64,000 bases of DNA from Xestospongia bergquistia (GCA_963965975.1 OZ014421.1:2593001-2657000); one strand, 5' to 3'. Numbered from the stretch's first letter, positions 34,596 through 48,100 are shown. Notes: generated by a model not told the origin, from the letters alone. A program made the numbers and translations.

Positions 34596-35780
34596 TTAAA
34601 ATAGCAGAAACACAACCACAGTGTATATGTTGCCTTTACGAAGGCTTTACAGTTTAAGTGGTCGTATATTCAGTGTGTAACATCTGCATTTTGTAGTTCA
34701 CTGTTTGATGAGTTGGAGGCAGTTATTAAGGATCATTTTCTGACAAACATCCTTGGTTTTGAAGTCTTGAATGTGGATAGAGAACTGTATTCTTTGCCAG
34801 TGAGATATGGTGGTTTGGGGGTTTGTAATCCTACTGCTACAGCTGAATTGTTCTATTCTCATTCCAGGAAGGCAAGTGATGTGATGGTACAATGTAATAA
34901 GAATGGTGAGATCGTGTTTGAGGTAGACGTTCATAACTCTTGGTGTGCTCAAGTTCACGATGAGTACCTACAGCAGAAAAAGGCCTTACACATGAATCTT
35001 TTTGAGATATTACTTCTACAATATGATACTATACATCAACAAGCAATATTGAGGGCTAAAAGCGGGAAGGTGTCTGGTTGGCTAACAGCACTTCCTTTAA
35101 GAAAATGTCAATTTTATTTTCCTTGCAAGTTTTGGGATGCCGTGGCCATCAGGTATAAAAAAACATTATTGAATGTCGCGGATCTATGTGACGGATGTGG
35201 GCTACCCTTTACTCTTGAACATGCTCTGTCTTGCAGAAAAGGAGGATAGGTTGTGGTCAGGCATAATGAAATTCGAGATATCATCTGTGATATGGCCAGT
35301 TTAGTATGGGGTAATGTGATTCGGGAACCAGTGATAAGTGAAGCCAGTGGTGATGATTCTACTTTGGTGGCTGACTCGTCAGTACGAGGTGTTTGGCTCC
35401 CACAGGCTGAGGCGTTGTTTGATGTACGTGTATCAGATACTGACGCCCAGTCCTATTTGAGTCAATCACCTAGTGAGGTTCTGTTGAATGCGGAAAAGGA
35501 GAAATAAAGGAAATATGGTTGGACTTGTGAAGAGAGGAAAGCATTATTTACACCATTCTCCTGCTCAATTGATGGAATGATTGTTAGAGAAGTAGAAACA
35601 TTCCTAAAACGACTTGGCAACAGTTTGGCTTTGAAATGGACAGTAATTATAATACAGTTATGGGCTGGTTACAAGCAAGAATAAAATTTGAAATTCTACG
35701 AGCATCAATTTTATGTCTGCGGGGTTCTATATCAAAGTGGAGAAGCCTGGGTATTGTGGATAGTGCTTCAATTGACCTGT
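34595..35780 (+). pseudogene. LINE thumb, CCHC and endonuclease-like C-terminus
   Basis: YSLPVRYGGLGVCNPT lies at about 34790-34840. CDGCGLPFTLEHALSCRKGG ends at 35249, where a stop precedes VVRHNEIRDI. 35253-35507 holds VIREPVISEASGDDSTLVAD, SVRGVWLPQ and EALFDVRVSD. The acidic residues and DVRV resemble the core of a restriction-like nuclease. Past a stop at 35507, TPFSCSIDGMI, EVETFLKRLGNSLALKW and SKWRSLGIV in other frames show that coding sequence continues to about 35790. Confidence 0.75.
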
Positions 35781-35869
35781 CGACCATCAACCATTGACAA
35801 TGTTTAATTTAATTTATTGTTAATTATTTTTGTCATGACATTTGACAGTTTTTTCCATACTTTATCTTC

Positions 35870-36050
35870 ACCTTGAAAAAAAAATGATAATGATAATAAT
35901 AATAACAATAATAAAAACAATGAAAAATTTAAAAATTTGTATTAATTGGAATTACGGTATCCGTTGGCGAAACTGTACTGTTTGTTGAAATTAGAGTAGG
36001 CAAACCCAGACGAACCCACAACACAACCAGCAGACTCCAATCATCATAAT
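35870..36050. other. A-rich / GATAAT tail and gene 2 upstream
   Basis: 35873-35925 is an A run plus ATGATAATGATAATAATAATAA, the tail or target repeat of the LINE. 35940-36050 is unique sequence upstream of gene 2. No promoter motif can be named. Confidence 0.6.
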
Positions 36051-36158
36051 CACGCCCCAACCCTTATGAGTGGTTCTTAATCTTGCCCCCAATTTTGCAA
36101 TAACAACGCACCAAACCTTATGTGTGGTTCTAAATGTTGCTCCCTGTTTTGCAATGGC
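36051..36158 (+). repeat. imperfect 55-bp direct repeat over the gene 2 start
   Basis: 36051-36103 (CACGCCCCAACCCTTATGAG...TTTTGCAATAA) is followed by 36106-36158 (ACGCACCAAACCTTATGTG...TTTTGCAATGG). The second copy contains the gene 2 ATG and the first has ATA at that place. It may be promoter or leader sequence. The function is inferred only from position. Confidence 0.75.
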
Positions 36159-36171
36159 TCAAAGTTTATTG
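36154..36171 (+). CDS. Gene 2 first exon (MAQSLL)
   Basis: ATGGCTCAAAGTTTATTG is followed by GTGAGT, a strong 5' splice site. The ATG was chosen because it is in phase with the ankyrin exon at 36538 and sits directly before a splice donor. It is not certain that transcription starts here. Confidence 0.65.
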
Positions 36172-39100
36172 GTGAGTACTTTAAAAATATACTAAATATA
36201 CTAAAATGGAGAATTCATTCACTAATACTTAATACAATTTGACAGTTTTGTCCTGTCTACCCAATAATACCCCTATATTCATTACTCTGTCTAAACTAAA
36301 CATAATCTGGTGCATTGCTTTAGGTTATCTGATCTAATATAAGTAACGTATGTACTTGACCCTATAGTTTGTATATAGATCATGTCCATATACTTAGTAC
36401 AATGTACTATATTAATAGTTACTGTACTCTTCTTATAGCATGTCTTCTATAATATTATGTCTACTGTATTATAAACTATGTTGTATATGACTTGTTTATG
36501 TGTAATATTACATTTATTGACTTGATATCTTTGTCAGGATAACTTACTGATTAACTCTGTTAGAAAAGGGCAACTAAATGAGGTGAAAGAAGCTTTACAA
36601 CAAGGAGCAAATGTCAATGCTCAAGATGAGGTATATAAGTTTGTCACATTATAGTACTATTCAGAGATGATATTGTTTTATTTAAAAGTTCTTGTCATTA
36701 TCAAATCATCATAAATTATGATGATTTGATAATGACAAGAACTTTTCAGTCAAAAATCAAACAGTAAGGGGGCAGAGCCCCCCACTTTCAAAAGTGGGGG
36801 GGTTCCAGCCCCCCCTGCCCCCCCCCCCCTAGTTCTCCACCACTGATAATTATTTTCATATATGTTGCATAAGTGTTATAATTATTGTAATAATAATCAC
36901 AATATATCCTTAATCAACCTAGTATAAATTAATGTGTGTGTGTGTGTCCAAGTCTTTATCAAAGTTTAATCATGTAGTTAAAACATTTTATATATAACAA
37001 TTTAGATATGTGAATGAATGGACATAGTATATATTATAAATAGTTTACTCTGTTACTATGGGGGTGGGCTTGAATGTTGATTAACTTCAAAAGTAATATC
37101 AGAGTTGGCATAGCCATTTTGTTAGATAATCTATGTAATTAATCTCGCTGTGCTTGGGTGCATTAGCAAGGGTTACTGTAGTATGTCAGTGTGTGTGTGT
37201 GTTACCCGGGCAAATGGCTTTGAACTGCTTTAACGCAACAAAGACGGCACTGGTAGCCACCAAACTATAGTGGAGGGTAGCAAAACTTCTGTACTACTTA
37301 AAAATACTGCCAAAACGAGCGTCAAAAGAACAAAATCCTTTAAAGTCTGAAAAACTTTTGAAAGAAAGCACAGCTTTCAGTGATGACTCAAGAATTCAAT
37401 AAAAATACTCGTGCATGCAGCTTATGATATTTTCTAATTTTTTAAAGTGAGATTTTTGCAAAAATACTTCTTTAGAAAGTTATGTCAGTTTTACTAACTT
37501 TTTGCAGTTTTCTTTGTTGATACATTGAGCGCGAACTAAAAATACTAGCACCATAGCTGTCATTGGAGAATCACTAACTTTTGCTAAGAAGTTGGAAAGT
37601 ATTGTACCTTTGATCAATTAGAATGCAAACTACCCAGTAGACACACTAAATGGCAAAGCTTTTTTCCCTTTGATTGAAGAGAAATGCTGAGTCATCAATA
37701 GTCATCTTGCACATCACGTGAGATTACGTCAGTTGACGTGAATAAGAAAGTCTCTGGATAAGACTGCAGCGAGGTTAAGCACTTTAGTGCATTTCATTTA
37801 TTTTGGTATGGCCACTTGTGGTCATCTGGATTTCAGTTTTGCATTTTAATAAAAATGAAATAGAGATAGTAAATCTTGAAAATTTCTTTTGTTAAAAAAA
37901 GTTCGAATGTTGGATGATGTACAAGGATTATGCACATTAACATTATTAGACATTGAGATATTTACAGTAGGAATATTTACATATATAATGGCCAAGTTGC
38001 ATCATGGTGTACATTATGTTTGAAGTGTATAGAGTAAAGATGAGATATGCTTTTTTGAGAGATCTGAAATTATAAAAGAACTGCCAGATGCAAAACGTCC
38101 TCTATCATTCTCCATACAACCACTGGTAATTGGTCTGGCAAATGAACAAGTTAAGAAGGCCAGATTTATGAAAAGGATGCGAAGATAAAAGTTGACCTTA
38201 TCAGCTGAACAGTTCAGATGTATGAGCTAATATTTCCAAATACTCATAGTCATCATGGTGTTTGCGCAACCTCTGTTTTCTTTTCTAGAATTATATACAT
38301 GAGAGCCTTGAATAAATTAATCTATTCTATACTCTTCCATAGTACTCAACATGTTGTACATGGCAAATTATTAGGAGTTACTAAATTTTTGTATGTTCTT
38401 CTTCGTATATGTTTCTTGTCTAAAATTCTTTCACCATTTTATTTTTTTCCATTACTTCTGTAACACGAAAGTTTCCTGATCTATGATAGATCGTTTTAAT
38501 ACTTTATTATCAAGTGTAACTTGTAGATTTGTTGTAAGTTTTGGATGTGGTGCACAAAATATGCTGAAATATTCACTCATAGTTTATTTAATTGTTGGAT
38601 TGTGGTCAATTCTGTTATTAATAAACTTCTACATTCTTTTAAAGCCATTTTTGAAACTAATAGTTTAATGTTAGTTGATTTTTTTGTCATATAATTTTGA
38701 ACAAGAATTTACTGTGAGAGTTTAGTCAATACAATAGTAACCTGCTTTATAAAGTTGTAAACGTTTAAAGTTTCCATAAGTAGCCTCTAGCCTTACAATG
38801 GAGAAAGCAGTGTGTAATTGTCATTCAAAACCAAAACAACATTACAGAAATGACAGTACTCTGGTCATGACCATATTAACAATCTTAAAGACTTGTAAAA
38901 GTATGAATATGATTAACTCACTATCGATATAATTACGTATAATTCTATATATATATATGGTCATTAACAATAGGCATATTTTCTTAACCCTTTACTTCCC
39001 GTTGACGAGTATACTCGTCATTAAGAAAGTGGGCGTAATTCCCAATGACGAGTATACTCGTCGTCTGCTTTATGCCGAGTTTGGCGCTCTGGTTTGCTTT

Positions 39101-42100
39101 GTGGAAGCATCTTTTTTAGCTAGTCGTGCTTTAGGTAGCTGGGTTGCAAGGTAGAAATACTAAAGTAGCTGCTGTCTCTCTTCGCTCTTCTTTTCAGACC
39201 ATCTATGCTTGAAAACTCATCTTTGTATCATTTTGATTGTCAAGCGCGTCACTCGATCAAAGGTAAGTGTGAAGCTACAAAGTAAACATGCAACTATTCA
39301 TTATTATCATTTAACAACAATCATTAAAATATAGAGCAATAGTATATAGTACACTGTTTATAATACGTGGAGCTGAAAGAGTTCATCGTTGTCACTATTG
39401 TAGCCGATACTATATTTAACAATAATCATTTATAAAAGGTAAAACATTAAAAGTACAGTTTAAGAACAACTTACCATCTTTATCATTCACTTTATGAAAG
39501 AAACTCGACTTCTAAACACTTCCAACATCAAGATAGTAGGAATAAAACGCAAAACGAAGTAAAAAAACGTGCTTATTACCTCAGGGCAAAATAATTTGGT
39601 AATTATGGTATACGCCCACGCAGAAACTTGGCATGTAAAGGGTTAACAGTGTCTTACATAGTTGTTTGCTCCTTCCTTCTTTGTGTTCTTATTGCTTCTT
39701 TAAGTATATCATATATATATATATATCTTACAGTAAGATTGTGTATATAGGGATTTTGTGAAATTCCTGAAACTTTCAGGGAGTTTGTGAAATCACTTTT
39801 TCACTTAGGGACTTCATAAAAGCCTAAACCCTAAACAATAACCTGAAGTCCCTAAGTGAAAAAGTAAGTGAAAAAGTGATTTCACAAACTCCCTGAAAGT
39901 TTCGTGGACTTCTCAAAATCCCTATATACACAATCTTACTGTAATATATATATAATAATGATATATATATATATATATATTGTTCAGTGTGTACGCAGTT
40001 TATTTGTTGTCACTTCATAATACGTTCAATGATAGACCTTTATGAATACTTTAATAAATTGATTTCCTGCTCTAAATGGTGCATAGGAACCATTTTTTCA
40101 CAAACTTTTGTTTAAAATTTACCTACGTGTTAAGTACCGTTTCTGTATTTATGGTCACAATTATTATATTATATATTAATATTATATATCTCTTAATGCC
40201 ATATACATATAAGTACAGATGTATCTATATATATGTATATATGTGCATATAGTGATTGTACTATTGGTATATTGATGAATAATTATACCATGACTATTAT
40301 CATTACATATAGTGCAATGATACGAGTATACAGTTGGCATCATATCATGGACACACAGATATTGTTCAATATCTGTTAGAAGAAGCAAAAGCAGATCCTA
40401 ATGTATCTAATATAGTAAGTATATTGTTATATTAGTATACAGTGTAAACTCTCTCTATATAATATACCTTAGGACCATTTGTTCATAGTATAAAAATGTC
40501 TTCTTCAACCCTTTTCCAACGAAAATGTGCATTTGTGTACTGTTATATAAAAAAATTAAAGTAGTTGTCATTAAGCAGTTTCAGAATGAAAATTTGTGTA
40601 TTTTTCTGATACTGCTAGGGGCAAGTTAATTCTATGCCTAGGTTCAATGAAGTTGTGCATATAGCAAACTGATTTGTGTGACATCATTAGCTTTGAAGCT
40701 CATAATGATGTCTCCTTTATGCAATATTTCCAGTTATAATATTACAGACTTCCAGCTAGTGTGACTACGACTAGTATTAGAAACTGCTATAAATTCTTAT
40801 GTAGAATGATCCAGATGTTGTTACAGTCTGTACTTTCGATGAAGCTAAATATATTTTTGGTGCTTTTATATTAACTACTATGATGCTTGTATTGTCTACA
40901 TTCTTAAGAAATATGTCATGTTGCATTTTGGTTGCAAATATGTAATCTTCCTCATTAATACCTATGTCCATAAATGTTTTAAGCATGAAACCTTTGTCAC
41001 TAAAGTGTTAATTCATAGACTCCTTTAACAGTTGTTCCACTGTAGTAGTGTATCATCTAGAAGTATTTTTCCAATCTTTCACTTAATAAGAGCTAACAGA
41101 TAAGACTGTTTACTGTCGCTGATATTAATATTTTAGAGTGCTTTTTAAGGTGGTTCACATAACTACTCTAGTATATGCGTCACATTGTGTTCTCAGTGTC
41201 ATGTCACATATTGTAGCATCAATGCTGTTCATATAAGCGAGAGGATACACATTAACAAAACCAAGCCCTTATCATTATAAACTCTATTAGTGTCAAATTA
41301 AGACTGAAGTGTTGCTTGCTTTGATTCACAGAACACGAAGAAGTCCATAGAAACGAAGAACTATGTAGGGTGTCCTATACCTACTCAATGGCTGTGTATC
41401 ATTTCTGTTTGGTGTTTGTTCAATTTCTGACTTGCCATTTTCTTCCATATATTTTTTCTTCCTCTTATATCCCTGTAAATTTCACTATACACAAAACCAA
41501 GCAAGGGAAACCAACAAACAGTCTCAATAAAAGTTTCTCGTCTGTCGAAACACATGTTTATTGAAATTTTATTAGTTGAATGCATTGCTTGGAACATCAA
41601 CATAGAAATTGATTTTATCCTCGTGTTGCGACATGTCGCATTTCTGCATCATGCATACACTATATGCATGAATTGATGTACATATGCAACATGATGTGGT
41701 GGAAAGGTTTACGTCACAATGTGAATCAGCCTTAAGAAATACAGTAAAATGCTTTTCTTTATATTTTGAGAGTTAATTAGAAAAAGTACATGTCGATTTA
41801 TAATGAAATATAAGAAGTCAACAGTGGTTACTCAACATTGAGACAAAGAATTAATTTATTTTGAATTTTTATAAATTCATCATACTTTTTTCCAAACATA
41901 AATTTTATCATAATATATAGTTATTTAAGAAGTGAGCATACACAGTCCTTATATTGACCAGTATATCAAGTATGCGTACATGAATGTGTTCATAATATTA
42001 AATATAGTAATATGTTATTAAAAATAAAGTATTAATTTTTAATACCCTGTTCCTATATTTAACTATATAGAAACATGTTATTAAAAGTAATAGTTAATGT

Positions 42101-45100
42101 ATGTCTCTAGTTACATTTTGTTTTTATTAATTGTAGTATGGATCTAGTCCACTGAGGATAGCTACAGAATATGGCCACTTAAAGATTGTTGATTTGTTAC
42201 TTAAGCATGGTGTCAACATCCACCATGCTGATAAGGTCAGTATTATATATATATGTATTGATGTAGACTTTAGTATATACTTTTTTTTAATGTATAGAAA
42301 ATGAATAATAGAGAATGTAGTACATGTTAGGTAAATTTAAAAAATGACATAAATTGATCACCAAGTATCACCCCAAAAAACATGTCTTTAACCAACACAT
42401 ATGCTTCACCTCATACAAGATATAAATCTCAATAAATATCACATTATGCTTCACATGTATATAAATCATTAGACTAGAAATAACAACAAACATTCAACTA
42501 GGAAACAATACAGCTTTAGCTGAAACAGCACGATAAGTACACTTATTCAACGTCACTTTGGTTGAATTGATCATGTTGAGTATCATAAAGTTATTCCACT
42601 GATTGGAGAAATGCATTGACTAGAACGAGTTGCTGACAATGACTTAGTGTCAGTTAAGGTTATATACAAGAACCAATCATCTGAATCATAGCACTGAAAA
42701 GTTATCATAATCAGTGTCAATATTTCATAGGGCCATGATGCCTAACATGGTATTCACCTTGTTATAATTTAACAAAAGTAAACATTGGTCCCAATAATTC
42801 CATAATGTCTCCAGGAAGACATGATGTTGAATGAAATCTTTGACTGCACTAAGTCTGCTATTTTAAAGTACAATGTTTACTATGCTGATTGTTAACATTC
42901 TTTTGAGTTTGTTGAAGTTGTGCTACAAAACTCTGAAGGTTTGGAAAAAAACATCAAGTCTTGATTAAGGATGACATTTCAGTAATAACTCAGGTGATTA
43001 AGAGGTTGTAACATGAGGTGTTAAATGGCATGTAAAGAAAAATCTTTGGTCTCCACGAACCATACTGCAACTTTCTCTTATGCTCTTTTAAGATCTGTAT
43101 TGCTCTTTTGGTAAATCCATGATGGATTGTATGGTGAACTGGTTGAGTGTGTTATATTCTTCTTTAGAACTTGAACTCATCACTTGTGAACACAGTACCA
43201 TTAACATAAACCATCTCTCCAGAAAACTATGAATATCAAAGTAGCAGCCGATACCATTTACATCTTTAAGCCATTGAGAGTGTCCATCTATTAGACAAGA
43301 AACTTTCTTCACATAAAATGTCTTTCATAGCCCAAGTTAAACATGCTTCAGTGGTGACTTGGCCACTCTCATGGTTGGCAAGGTGCTACCGCATTGTTTA
43401 TCTAAAATTATCTGCTGACATGCATGCTGTAAGTCTAACACAGCAAATGTTGTACAACATTATCTATTCGAAATAGTATATGGAAAAATTTTCATCTTTG
43501 CAATGTAGTGGGTATGACTAAGCATCACATGCAGCATTTATTTTCAACTTAAAATCATGGCAAAGTCTAATAGACTTGCCATTCTTCACTTCTGGCAAAT
43601 TAGGTAATTGATGACTACTTCTAGAGTCTAGAGTATCTCCAACTCATGTTCTACTCAAGATTTAAGACAAAAGTACTGAAAAAAGATTTGGGCTTAGCAT
43701 CATAGCAAACATATGATTTAATAGTAACATCTTTAAGTAGGCCTAGGTCATCCCTGAACAACTCTGCATGCTAGAGAAGTACAGTGTCTAATGAGAGAGA
43801 GAGGGTTTAGAGAGTAAATCTGTGCTTATTTTCTTTAACTAATCTTGACCTTTCCTGCAACAAATAGTAATGATAATGACTCACTTTGTTCTTCAAAACA
43901 GATTGTAACATCTAAGGATCCCATAACTTCAACAGTATCTCCAGTGTTTGTTTTCAGCTGCAGTTTCAAGTGCTTGTGCTTCTGGTTGATCCAAAAGTTG
44001 TTGTAGGTCGTCTCACTTACGAATAAAACTGATTCCCCTCTATCAAACTCAGGTTGTTGCAAAAATTGTTGACCTTCACTATTACTCAGATAAGTGTAGG
44101 AACCTGATTACACTAGGCATATTGTTAATATTGTTGGTTGTTTTCTAATGATAAGTTTTATCTCCTTACATGACTGATCTAGAGTAGGAACTGTCTCTGT
44201 GCTTGCTCTTGTCCTCTTTCAGAGCACATCTTTATTAAATCACCAGTCTTTTTATGGCCATTCAGGTAATACATTTGTTTGAGTTCTCTCCCAGATTGAA
44301 CTAGACACAAAAATTGACATTCAACAAAAACTTTCTTTTCAAAGTGTGTGTTTCCAATATATACGAGATCAAAATTAATTAAGAAAGTGATAATTAGTAT
44401 AAATGATGGTCAAACAGGAAATGAATGGTAATGCATAAACAAACTATAATGGACATAACATACCGCCGGTCAAGACCGGATGGTCTTTAACAACAATAAA
44501 GGGTCATAATTAATCATCTTGAGAGGGTAACAACAAGGCTATTTTAGAGATTGGTCTCTTGTAGGTTCCTGAGTTCGTCTTCACAGTGACTACTCGCATC
44601 GAGATCATCTCTGCCTGCATGAATCTTAATCACTCTGGCAAGTGGCCATTTCGAGGGAATTAAATTATCCTGTTGCAAAATCACAATGCCTCCAACACAA
44701 GTATTTCTTGATGGATAGTGCCATTTTGTATAGCGTTTCAAAATAGTGATGTACTCAGACGACCAACATTGCCAGAAATGACGTACAATTGCTTGACATA
44801 GGTGCCAGCGACGAAGGAGAACAAGGGAACCGTATGAGAATGAGGGATCAGGTAGAGCTTCCAATGGTCTGCTGATGAGAAAGTACCCTGGAGTGAGAGC
44901 TCCTATTCCATCATCATCAAGTGGGAGAGAGATGAGAGGTCTACTGTTGAGACATGATTCCACTTGAGCGAGAACCGTAGTAAAGTCTTCAAATGTTAGC
45001 TTCACACTGCCAATTGCACGTCTCAAATGCGTTTTCATACTTTTCACAGCTGCCTCCCAAAGCATAGCCGGAGGCAATGCTACGGCTTGTACGCCTATGG

Positions 45101-48100
45101 CCATATTAGTTTTGGGCCTAGGGACCAACTTACCAAGAGAACTGTGTCAGTAGCTTCACTGGATCTGTGGATGACTAACTAGCCTTGCTGCATGTAATTT
45201 TTCTAATAAACGCACACTAGACACACCCCTCAATCTAGACCACGTGAAGTTTAACTCAGAGTTCAATATTTTTCAGGTGACAAAACTGTAAACAATGGCA
45301 TTCAGGCAAAGAATATCAAAAAAGGAGGTGTATGACATGCCAGATCAAGTCTATCAACCAAGAACAATGGTCTTCCCACGTAGACAGTTTGGAGTAAGTA
45401 ATCCAGTGAACAGATGTTTTCAGGCAGCCTGGTTTGACCGATTTAAATAGATCCACTATGATAGTTGACAAGACTGTGCTTTTTGTATTGTGTGCTGCAA
45501 AGCTGTGAGGGATAAGAAGGCCAGACTATCCTCATACACTAAAGAGAGTTTCCTAGTGAAGGGGTTTACTAACTGGAAGGACGCCACCAGGATTTTTGGG
45601 AGGCATGAGAGCTGTGACTTTCACAAAATGAGTGCCTCAGCTTTGGCAAGTAGGGTTGATGTGGGAGACATGCTATCGAAAGAAGCCGCCACTCAGAAGC
45701 AGCAAAATAGGCAGTATCTACTAAGACTTCTGTCATCACTTAGATATCTAGCACGCCAAGGACTCCCTCTTCGTGGTGATGTTGATGAGACTAAGTCAAA
45801 TCTGTACCAGCTTTTGTATCTCAGTGGAGAGGATTACCCTCCTATACATCAGTTTCTACAGAGGCAACAGCTAAAATACACAGCCCACGAAGTACAGAAC
45901 GAGTTACTTTCAATCATGGCTCAACAAATCTTGCGTGACATTGCTGTACGAATCCAAAGTGCTGTGTACTACACCATCATGATTGATGAAACTTCTGACT
46001 GTTCCAAGAAAGAGCAAGTTGTGTTGGTGTTTAGGTCGGTAAGCGAAGATCTGGTAGCGAATGAAGAATTCTTTGGATTGTATTTAACCGACAGCATCAC
46101 TTCAGCAGCCTTGGTGGCCATCATTGAAGATACTCTCTTGAGAATGAATATCAAGCTTGAACACTGCCGTGGACAATGCTATGATGGAGCGAGTGCCATG
46201 ACTGGTGCAAGGAATGGTGTTGCCAAGACTGTTTCTGACAAAGAGTCATGAGCCATCTTCACTCACTGCTATGGGCAAGCCCTAAATTTGGGAGTTGGTG
46301 AAACAGTTAAGCAGTGCCAGCTTATGAAGTCTTCATTGGACGTTGTGATTGAAATATCGAAACTCATCAAGAAGTCTCCCAAGAGAGATGCTATATTCCA
46401 GAAGCTCAAATCTGATCTTGCCCCAGACACACCTGGTTTCCGTGTACTTTGTCCAACATGATTGACTGTACGTGCTGCATCACTACAGAGTGTATTGGAC
46501 AATTATCAAGTGCTGTTTCAAGTGTGGGAAGATGCTTTGGGCTCGAAGATTGATTGTGAGACGAGACCAAGGATCATTGGAGTTGATGCACAGATGCACA
46601 CATTTGATTTTCTATTTGGAGTTTCTCTTGGGTGCCTTTTGCTGTGCCATACTGACAACCTCAGCAACAGCATTCAAAATAAAACACTCTCAGCTGCTGA
46701 GGGTCAAAGGTTGGCTAGTCTTACACTTTCTGTCCTCAAATTTATGCCCGTGTGATCAAAGACCAGACCAGCTTTCAAGTCAATGATCCTGCTTTGCCGA
46801 GAAAACCGAGGGCTCCACAGCGACTGCAAATTGGCTTAATAAGTGGTGATTTTCACTCTAGTCCCCACGATTGGTATCATCAGATCTACTATGAGTCACT
46901 GGATTTTGTGGTCCAGGCTGTTACTGACAGATTCAATCAACCTGGATATCGTGTGTATGTGAATCTACAAGAGCTACTTCTAAAAGCTTGCAAAGGCGAG
47001 GCATATGAGCCTGAGATGCAGGCTGTGTTAGACATCTACAAGGATGATCTTTCAAAGCTTGAGGTGGAAGCCCAGTTACCACTACTGAAACCGCTCTGTT
47101 CAGGCACATATAAGGACACCCACAGTGACTTCTTCATTCATGATGCTATTGAAGTCTTATCTGGGCTTTCTGTCCCTGAGCGAAGTGCCTTTTTCTGGCG
47201 TGTGGAAACTTTTGAAACTCCTTCTCATTCTCCCAGCCACAAACGCGGCATCAGAAAGATCATTCTCAGCACTTAGACATCTGAAAACCTACCTGCGAAC
47301 CACCATGAGTCAGGAGAGGTTGAACCATTTGATGGTTTTACACATCCATAAAGACCATGTGGACAAACTAGAGCTAGAGAAAGTTGCTGAAGAGTTTGTT
47401 ACTGGACGTGAAGGCAGACAAAGAGTATTTGGCTCATTTCTGTGATATATATATTTTTATGGACACATGACATAAAGAATGATGTTATTTCTATGAATTT
47501 ATGGTATGCACTAGAATGCGTCTCTGAGTACCAATTTTCCCAAAATTTCCTGGGGGAGCATGCCCCCGGACCCCTATAGGGAGGGGAGATGCTTTGCACC
47601 TCCCATTAGCCATACCACCTAAAAATATCTGCCTCCGGCTCTGCAAAGGCCACCACTGTTGAACAAAACTCAGAAATACCATCTTGCAACCTCTGGGTTT
47701 TCAGAAATGCAATAAGTTCTTTGATCTCCTGAGCTGCGCCCACAAAATTTGTACTGTGGTCACTCCATATAAGAGTTGGTTTCCCCGGTCGAGATATGAA
47801 GTGCCTTAGATAGGCTAAGAAGGCTTCAGTTGTTAACTCTGACACCAGTTCTAAATGCACAGCTTTCACTGAAAGTGAAACAAAAACACTGGCATATGTT
47901 TTAACTACAGCAGGTTTCCTCTTATGTCTATATTTGATATAGAAAGGACCAGCATAGTCCACGCCAACCTTGTCAAATATGAGATCAGGTTTGAGATGCT
48001 CAATAGGTAATTGACCTAGCATCTGATGTTGAGGCTTTGCTGAGGTACGTCGACAAATGACACAACTGTGGGTGATTGATCGAATTGCTTTACGTCCTCC

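Larger units (their letters stand above)
32633..35800 (+). mobile_element. R2/Dong-like LINE with C-terminal endonuclease region, inserted in AAT repeats
   Basis: One long coding region on the plus strand is broken by a single TAA (33325-33327), a frame change near 34044, and further shifts near 34595 and 35250. The order is a Cys-rich N-terminus, reverse transcriptase, the C-x2-C-x7-H-x4-C motif CDGCGLPFTLEHALSC, then RHNEIRDI and a C-terminal region with DDSTL, VRGVW and FDVRV. This order matches LINEs that carry a restriction-like endonuclease. The element starts at an AAT tract and ends in A-rich, GATAAT-type repeats (35875-35925). It closely precedes gene 2. Confidence 0.8.

Noticed and set aside
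36932..36948. Short GT run as Z-DNA or recombination site
   Set aside because: It is too short and ordinary to call more than a small dinucleotide run.
38218..38463. 81-codon hydrophobic open frame in intron 2 of gene 2
   Set aside because: AT-rich DNA readily yields Phe/Leu/Ile-rich frames. There is no signal-peptide context, splice logic or family match.
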